64,000 nt of DNA, taken from the NCBI RefSeq assembly GCF_001013905.1, contig NZ_LN831790.1:6028001-6092000 (forward strand). The letters run 5' to 3'. Below the pieces are notes generated by a model that did not search any database, was not told where the DNA came from, and saw only the letters and a list, made by a program, of their open reading frames with translations. The translations under genes were made by a program, and so were the position numbers. Source of the DNA: Streptomyces leeuwenhoekii. GTDB lineage: Bacteria; Actinomycetota; Actinomycetes; Streptomycetales; Streptomycetaceae. Position 1 is the first letter of the stretch; every line of letters starts with the position of its first letter. Of the stretch, positions 56,589 to 64,000 are shown in pieces.

Positions 56589-57245
56589 TCACCAGCCGCG
56601 CGCGTGCCACTCCGGCAGATGCGGCCGTTCCGCGCCCAGGGTGGTGTCGTTGCCGTGCCCCGGGTAGACCCACGACTCGTCCGGGAGGACGTCGAAGATC
56701 TTCGTCTCCACGTCGTGGATCAGGCTGGCGAACGCCTTGGGGTCCTTGTGGGTGTTGCCCACGCCACCGGGGAACAGGCAGTCCCCCGTGAAGACGTGGG
56801 GGTGCCCGTGCGGGTCGTCGTAGACGAGGACGATGGACCCCGGCGTGTGCCCGACCAGATGGCGGGCGGTCAGCTCCACCTGCCCCACGCGGAGGGTGTC
56901 GCCGTCGTCGAGCAGGACGTCGGTCGGCACCGGGATCCCCTCGGCGTCGTGCCGGCCCGCGTAGGTGCGGGCACCGGTGGCCGCGACCACCTCGGCGAGC
57001 GCCTGCCAGTGGTCGCCGTGGCGGTGGGTGGTGACGACGGAGGCGATGCCGTCGTCACCGATCATGCCGAGCAGGGTGCCGGCGTCGTTGGCGGCGTCGA
57101 TCAGCAGTTGCTCGTCCGTGGCCCGGCAGCGCAGCAGATAGGCGTTGTTGTCCATCGGGCCGACCGCGATCTTGGTGATCATCAGGTCCTTGAGCTCGTG
57201 CACGTCGGCGGGCCCGCCGACCCTCACCTCTCCGCTGTACGTCAT
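56589..57245 (-). CDS. MBL-fold metallo-hydrolase (glyoxalase II-like)
   Basis: A 218-residue metallo-beta-lactamase-fold protein. The metal motif is TTHRHGDHWQAL (His-x-His-x-Asp-His), followed by GHTPGSIVLVYDD, FTGDCLFPGGVGN and a final VYPGHGNDTTLG, completing two metal sites. The pattern is that of hydroxyacylglutathione hydrolases; in an actinomycete the thiol would be mycothiol. It sits directly next to a mycothiol-dependent isomerase-like gene and uvrA, an order common in Streptomyces, so detoxification linked to DNA damage is a fair guess. ATG 57245 begins MTYSGEVRVGGPADVHELKD; a start at MITKIAVGP would be shorter. Confidence 0.9.
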   Translation of the reverse strand: MTYSGEVRVGGPADVHELKDLMITKIAVGPMDNNAYLLRCRATDEQLLIDAANDAGTLLGMIGDDGIASVVTTHRHGDHWQALAEVVAATGARTYAGRHDAEGIPVPTDVLLDDGDTLRVGQVELTARHLVGHTPGSIVLVYDDPHGHPHVFTGDCLFPGGVGNTHKDPKAFASLIHDVETKIFDVLPDESWVYPGHGNDTTLGAERPHLPEWHARGW

Positions 57246-57300
57246 GCCGGTCAGCCTAGCGCCGAGGGCCCCGGCCGGGGCCGCCGCCGGGGCCCCGGGT

Positions 57301-57987
57301 CTACAGCGGGGGGAGCGCCGGGAGCGGGCCGCCCGTCACCGACAGCGCCGACCCGTCGCGGCGTCCGGCCAGCCACCCGAGCAGATCCGCCCGGCTTCCC
57401 GTGACGGTGACCGCGGGGGCGTCCGCCTCCCGGCCGGTGCTCCACACGCGCGTGCCGTCGCTCAGGCGGGTGGGCGCCACCTCCGGGTGGCCGGTGAACC
57501 GCTCGGCGAGGAAGCCGATCTCCCGCTCGGTGAAGTCCGCCGGAAGGTTTTCCAGCTCGTAGCCCGCCGCGAGGTCCACATGGTGCAGCTCCACCTCCAC
57601 CCACCGCCGGAAGGGGACGCGCCGGGCGGAGTCGGTGACCCCGTTGCGCAGCTCCACGGTGCGGGACCAGTCCCCGGGGGCGGCTCCTGCCTTTTCGAAG
57701 CGGGCCGCGCTCTCCCGCAGGTCCGCGAGGTGTGCGTCGAGGGGGCGCGGGGCATCCCGTTCGATGTCGGCGTCCCGGGCCTCGCCGGAGACGTACATGG
57801 GGCGGCCCTCGAGGACGTTCACCAGAGCGTCGGCGTTGCGGGCGAGGTGGGCGAGGACATGGCCGCGCGTCCAGCCCGGCAGCCGTGACGGCTGCGTCAC
57901 AGCCGCGTTGTCCAGTTCGCCGACCGCGGTGAGCAGCCGTTCGGTAGCGTCACGTACAGACGCCAGGTCATGCGCGTGATCCATCAT
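57301..57987 (-). CDS. maleylpyruvate isomerase-family mycothiol-dependent enzyme
   Basis: A 228-residue DinB-fold protein of the maleylpyruvate isomerase/mycothiol-dependent S-transferase family. The four-helix bundle start reads VRDATERLLTAVGELDNAAV, the metal-binding histidines fit LPGWTRGHVLAHLARNAD and VEVELHHVDLAAGY, which together make the usual H-x..-E-x-x-x-H site. A C-terminal domain (SRADLLGWLAGRRDGSAL) resembles a sterol-carrier-like part. Double ATG at 57987/57984; a TAGGGT box six bases before the first suggests a leaderless mRNA. In the same orientation as the MBL gene behind it; diverges from uvrA over about 220 bases. Confidence 0.88.
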   Translation of the reverse strand: MMDHAHDLASVRDATERLLTAVGELDNAAVTQPSRLPGWTRGHVLAHLARNADALVNVLEGRPMYVSGEARDADIERDAPRPLDAHLADLRESAARFEKAGAAPGDWSRTVELRNGVTDSARRVPFRRWVEVELHHVDLAAGYELENLPADFTEREIGFLAERFTGHPEVAPTRLSDGTRVWSTGREADAPAVTVTGSRADLLGWLAGRRDGSALSVTGGPLPALPPL

Positions 57988-58132
57988 GCTGCTGACCCTA
58001 GACCGTGCCACACCTTCGGGTGAAGGTGGCGGACCGTCCCCGCAAATCGAATGCACGTGCTATATGGTCGGGCATGGCGTCGGGCATGCTGGATAGCCGG
58101 GGTTTGTTGACAACCCGTGAATCCGACCGGCG

Positions 58133-58155
58133 TTGTCAGTGGCTCCCCCTAGTCT
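58133..58155 (+). promoter_or_regulatory. PafBC-type damage promoter of uvrA
   Basis: TTGTCAGTG (58133-58141), 8-base spacer GCTCCCCC, TAGTCT (58150-58155): a complete match to TTGTCRGTG-N8-TAnnnT. Unlike polA and uvrB there is a leader of about 50 bases with AAAGG before the GTG. Confidence 0.8.
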
Positions 58156-58211
58156 GAGAAAGCACGGGGGCCCCGCCCCTGTCACTTCTCCCAAGAAAGG
58201 TGCGGACCGGC

Positions 58212-61301
<3,090 letters not shown>

Positions 61302-61319
61302 CAGGGCCGTTGCGCGCAG

Positions 61320-61360
61320 ACGCGCCGTGTCCCCGGCCAGTGCCCGGGGACACGGCGCGT
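61320..61360 (+). terminator. uvrA terminator
   Basis: Perfect 17-base arms at 61320-61336 and 61344-61360 around a seven-base loop, 18 bases after the uvrA stop; may also serve the convergent YceI gene. Confidence 0.9.
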
Positions 61361-61369
61361 CCGCGTCTC

Positions 61370-61927
61370 TCAGGCGCCCCTCGGCTCCACGAACTGCATG
61401 TCCAACTGGATCTTCACGACCTCCCCGAGCAGGCCGGGGGCGAAGTCCAGGCCGAACTCGCTGCGCCGGATCTCGCCCGTCGCCTCGAACCCGGCGTGCC
61501 GGCTGCCGTCCATGGGCACGTCCACCAGCCCGCCGAACTCCACCGCGAGCGTCACCGGACGGGTCACGTCCCCGATCGTCAGCTCGCCCTCCATCGTCCA
61601 GTCCCCGCCCTCGCCCGACACCCGGATCGAGCGGAAGACCATCGTCGGGCGCTTCTCCACGTCCAGCAGATCGGAGGCGCGCACATGGGCGTCCCGGTCG
61701 GGGTTGCCGGTGTCGATCGAGGCCAGGTCGATCGTCGCGGTCACCCGGATCTCGTCGGCCGTCCGCCCGACGTACAGCCCGGCCTCCACGTCGGTGAAAC
61801 GTCCCCGCACCTTGGCGATGCCCAGATGGCGGATGGTGAAGTTCACCGCGGAGTGCAGCGGGTCCAGGGTCCACCGACCCGGGGCAAGCGGCAGAGCGGG
61901 CGCGGCAGCGATGTCATGCGTCGTCAT
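61370..61927 (-). CDS. YceI-family lipocalin-like protein
   Basis: A 185-residue YceI protein, a beta-barrel of the lipocalin type that binds polyisoprenoid or fatty-acid-like ligands. Family features are the start WTLDPLHSAVNFTIRHLGIAKVRGRF, quoted in parts, ASIDTGNPDRDAHVRASDLLDVEKRPTM (in part IDTGNPDRDAHVRASDLL), and FGLDFAPGLLGE. No signal peptide at the chosen start, so it is cytoplasmic, as most Streptomyces copies are. ATG 61927 lies seven bases behind CAGGGT (leaderless). It diverges from an XRE regulator with about 100 bases between, a likely regulatory pair. Confidence 0.92.
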   Translation of the reverse strand: MTTHDIAAAPALPLAPGRWTLDPLHSAVNFTIRHLGIAKVRGRFTDVEAGLYVGRTADEIRVTATIDLASIDTGNPDRDAHVRASDLLDVEKRPTMVFRSIRVSGEGGDWTMEGELTIGDVTRPVTLAVEFGGLVDVPMDGSRHAGFEATGEIRRSEFGLDFAPGLLGEVVKIQLDMQFVEPRGA

Positions 61928-62028
61928 GCCCACCACCCTGCGCGCCCGGCGCCCCCGCAGGGAGACCGCGCCGAGCGTGGTAGTGACAGGGCCACCCTCC
62001 GGCACGCGCGCGTTGGTACGTTCGGCCC

Positions 62029-62895
62029 GTGAGCGACAACGAGTTGGGCACCTTCCTGCGCACCTGGCGCGAAGCCGTCACCCCGGCGGAGGCCGGGCTG
62101 CCCGCCGGGCCCCGCCGCCGCACCCCGGGCCTGCGCCGCGCCGAGCTGGCCACGCTCGCGGGCGTCAGCGTCGAGTACCTCACCCGCCTCGAGCAGGGCC
62201 GCGACCGCAACCCGTCCGCCCAGGTGCTCGGCGCCCTCGCCGACGCGCTCAACCTGTCCCTGCGGGACCGGATGCTGCTGCGCCGCCTGGCGAAGGAGGG
62301 CGACGGCGGCGACCCGCTGGTGTGCGCGGCGGCCCCGCCGCTCAGCCGCGCGGCGCGCCCCACCGTGCGGGCCGTCCTGGACCGCCTGGAGCCCGCCCCC
62401 GCCGCCGTCCTGAACTGGATCGGCGACGTCCTCGCGCACACCGAGGGCTACGCGCGGCTGACCGGCCCGATCGGGCTGCTCGACGCCGAGCGGCCCAACC
62501 TGCTCCGGTACGTGTTCACCGACGAGCGGGCCCGCGCGGCCTACCCGGACTGGGACCGGGTGGCCGACGACCTGGTCGCCCAGCTCCGGCACGAGGTGCC
62601 CCTGCGCGACCCGTACGTCGCCGCGCTGGCCGACGAGCTGTCGGTGACGGCCGGGGCGGAGTTCACCGCACGCTTCGCCGACCTCGCCGTCACCCCGCGC
62701 CGCGTCGGCACCCAGCGCCTCGCGCATCCGGAGGCCGGGGAGCTGCGGCTGCTGCACGAGACGCTCACGCTTCCCGACGACGGCCAGCGGATCGTCGTCC
62801 ACCTCCCCGCGGACGACACCACGGCCGCCGCCCTGGACCGCCTCGACGGCCGCCGCCCCGGCGCCCTGCGGGCCGTGGGCGGCCGGGCCGGCTGA
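62029..62895 (+). CDS. XRE-family regulator (MmyB-like ligand domain)
   Basis: A 288-residue helix-turn-helix regulator of the MmyB type. HTH at about residues 20-90: RRTPGLRRAELATLAGVSVEYLTRLEQGRDRNPS in parts (LRRAELATLAGVSVEYLTRL), with a typical LGALADALNLSLRDR following. The C-terminal MmyB/PAS-like ligand domain (about 115-275) has NWIGDVLAHTEGYARLTGP, RYVFTDERARAAYPDWD, and the closing HPEAGELRLLHETLTLPDDGQRIVVH. MmyB proteins bind fatty-acid-like or small molecules. The GTG 62029 lies six bases behind TACGTT, so the mRNA is likely leaderless. Probable regulator of the divergent yceI gene. Confidence 0.92.
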   Translation: MSDNELGTFLRTWREAVTPAEAGLPAGPRRRTPGLRRAELATLAGVSVEYLTRLEQGRDRNPSAQVLGALADALNLSLRDRMLLRRLAKEGDGGDPLVCAAAPPLSRAARPTVRAVLDRLEPAPAAVLNWIGDVLAHTEGYARLTGPIGLLDAERPNLLRYVFTDERARAAYPDWDRVADDLVAQLRHEVPLRDPYVAALADELSVTAGAEFTARFADLAVTPRRVGTQRLAHPEAGELRLLHETLTLPDDGQRIVVHLPADDTTAAALDRLDGRRPGALRAVGGRAG

Positions 62896-62913
62896 TCCCG
62901 CCCTCGGGTGGTC

Positions 62914-63822
62914 TCACGGCCGCAGCTCGTGGGCCCACGGCGGTTCCGCGCCCGGGCGCGAGCAGGTGACGGCCGCCGCGCGCGCCGCGAAGCCCAGCAG
63001 CGCCGTCCAGTCCCGCGGGCCCAGCGCGGCCAGGGCCCGCGCGCCGAGCGCGTCCCGCTCGGCCAGCCCGTGCAGCAGCGCCGCGTTCACCGTGTCGCCC
63101 GCGCCGATGGTGTCGGCCACCTCGACCCGCTCGCCCGGCACCTCGTGCACGCCGCCGTCGCGGGTGTAGGCGGTCAGCCCCTGCGCGCCCCGGGTGACGA
63201 CGACCGCCGCCGGGCCGGCCGCCAGCCACTCCCGCGGCGTGCCGCCGAGCCACTCGGCGTCCTCCGCGGACAGCTTCAGCAGCGACACCGAGGGCAGCCA
63301 GCTCTCGAACCGGGCCCGGTAGGCGTCCGGGTCCGGGATCAGCCCCGCCCGGATGTTCGGGTCCAGCGCGGTGAACAGGCCCCGCGCCGCCGACTCGTGC
63401 AGCAGTCCCTCATAGGCGCTCGCCCCCGGCTCCAGCACCAGCGAACAGGTGCCGAAGGAGATCGCCCGTGTGCCCGGGGGCAGCGCGGCGGGTGCCGTGA
63501 ACAGCCGGTCCGCCGTGCCCTCGACGTAGAAGGAGTACGCGGCCGACCCGTCCGCGCCCACCATGGCGACGGCGAGCGTCGTCGGCTCGGGCCCGCGCCG
63601 CACCGGCGAGACGTCCACGCCGGACGCGCGCAGCCGCTCCAGCAGCGCCTCCCCGAACGCGTCGCGGGACACCCGGGAGCAGAAGGCGGTGGGGGAGCCG
63701 AGGCGCCCCAGTGCCACGGCCGTGTTGTACGGGCCGCCGCCGAGGGCCGGGGTCAGCGCGGCGAGCGGGCCCCTGCCCTGCGGTACCAGGTCGATCAGTG
63801 CCTCACCGGCGACGACGATCAC
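62914..63822 (-). CDS. PfkB-family carbohydrate kinase (fructokinase-like)
   Basis: A 302-residue sugar kinase of the ribokinase/fructokinase family. Start VIVVAGEALIDLVPQG; signature 1 LGGGPYNTAVALGRLGSP; signature 2 VADTIGAGDTVNAALLHGLA with the catalytic aspartate. Sugar contacts fit FYVEGTADRL and the region DPNIRAGLIPD. Fructose is the most likely substrate but similar proteins act on other hexoses. The GTG 63822 follows GGAAGGGA by eight bases; the frame opens 43 codons earlier without conserved sequence. The sequence right of it to the window end (about 180 bases) shows no gene. Confidence 0.88.
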   Translation of the reverse strand: MIVVAGEALIDLVPQGRGPLAALTPALGGGPYNTAVALGRLGSPTAFCSRVSRDAFGEALLERLRASGVDVSPVRRGPEPTTLAVAMVGADGSAAYSFYVEGTADRLFTAPAALPPGTRAISFGTCSLVLEPGASAYEGLLHESAARGLFTALDPNIRAGLIPDPDAYRARFESWLPSVSLLKLSAEDAEWLGGTPREWLAAGPAAVVVTRGAQGLTAYTRDGGVHEVPGERVEVADTIGAGDTVNAALLHGLAERDALGARALAALGPRDWTALLGFAARAAAVTCSRPGAEPPWAHELRP

Positions 63823-64000
63823 GGACGGTCCCTTCCGGGGCGTTGCGCGGCCTGCCGGGAAGAGCCGGGCAGCCGCGTGCGGTGCGATGGACGACGGCGT
63901 ACGGCGGCCGCGGGAACCGGCCCGGCGGTTCGGGCGCGGCGCCGAGGCCACCGGGCGGGAACGTATCCGGTCCGGCGCCCGGACGTAAACGCGGGCGTCA

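Noticed and set aside
62636..62644. CTGTCGGTG in the XRE gene at 62029
   Set aside because: Inside coding sequence with no -10 at the right distance.

Overview
The window is a piece of a Streptomyces (or very closely related actinomycete) chromosome. The signs are GC content above 70 %, strong G/C in third codon positions, many GTG starts, hairpin terminators without U-tracts, and a gene set typical of the genus: mycothiol-type enzymes, XRE/DUF397 pairs, a MAB_1171c-type membrane protein, ribosomal protein S1 next to coaE, and TerD/TerC proteins. No tRNA, rRNA, CRISPR array or intact transposase was seen.

Layout. 1-5.7 kb: thioesterase end, a YdeP-type molybdopterin oxidoreductase and polA. 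5.9-12.8 kb: small hypothetical gene, DUF4184-like membrane protein, secreted lytic transglycosylase, HrpB-type helicase, methyltransferase. 12.9-18.2 kb: rpsA with a good promoter and long leader, PAC2 protein, coaE, TPR protein, a small membrane protein, S4-domain RNA-binding protein. 18.6-22.8 kb: a lower-GC accessory operon (tandem-HTH regulator, HELWH metalloprotease, seven-helix-type membrane protein, FAD monooxygenase) with a clear promoter/operator and a divergent 31-codon ORF that has its own terminator. 23-32 kb: family 5 uracil-DNA glycosylase, RidA with an HTH-like domain in frame upstream, nucleotidyltransferase, FUSC-type transporter, amidohydrolase, ABC transporter. 32.3-35.1 kb: anti-sigma-type ATPase / XRE / DUF397 cluster with palindromes between. 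35.1-44.6 kb: MocR regulator and AhpD-like target, uridine-kinase-like protein, CorA, methyltransferase, pseudouridine kinase and glycosidase, Ogt methyltransferase, glycerophosphodiesterase, MHYT protein. 45.5-53.4 kb: uvrB, two TerD proteins, a yybP-ykoY riboswitch with terC, chaA, and a 180-190 bp MITE at the chaA stop codon. 53.4-64 kb: MHS transporter, S66 peptidase, aroQ, MBL hydrolase, mycothiol-dependent isomerase-like protein, uvrA, YceI protein, XRE regulator and a PfkB sugar kinase.

How the genes work together. Scattered over the window are six copies of one promoter pattern, TTGTCRGTG-N8-TAnnnT, the actinobacterial LexA-independent DNA-damage promoter (RecA-NDp, read by PafBC). 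It stands in front of polA, uvrB and uvrA, and in slightly degenerate form in front of ogt, the first terD gene and the HTH/ridA reading frame. This ties excision repair, alkyl repair and a TerD/TerC metal-stress group into one likely regulon. At polA, uvrB and ogt the -10 box lies 6-7 bases before the start codon, so those mRNAs are probably leaderless. The accessory operon at 18.6-22.8 kb resembles ImmR/ImmA-type regulator-protease control linked to a membrane protein and a redox enzyme of unknown purpose. It is the best candidate here for an undescribed system.
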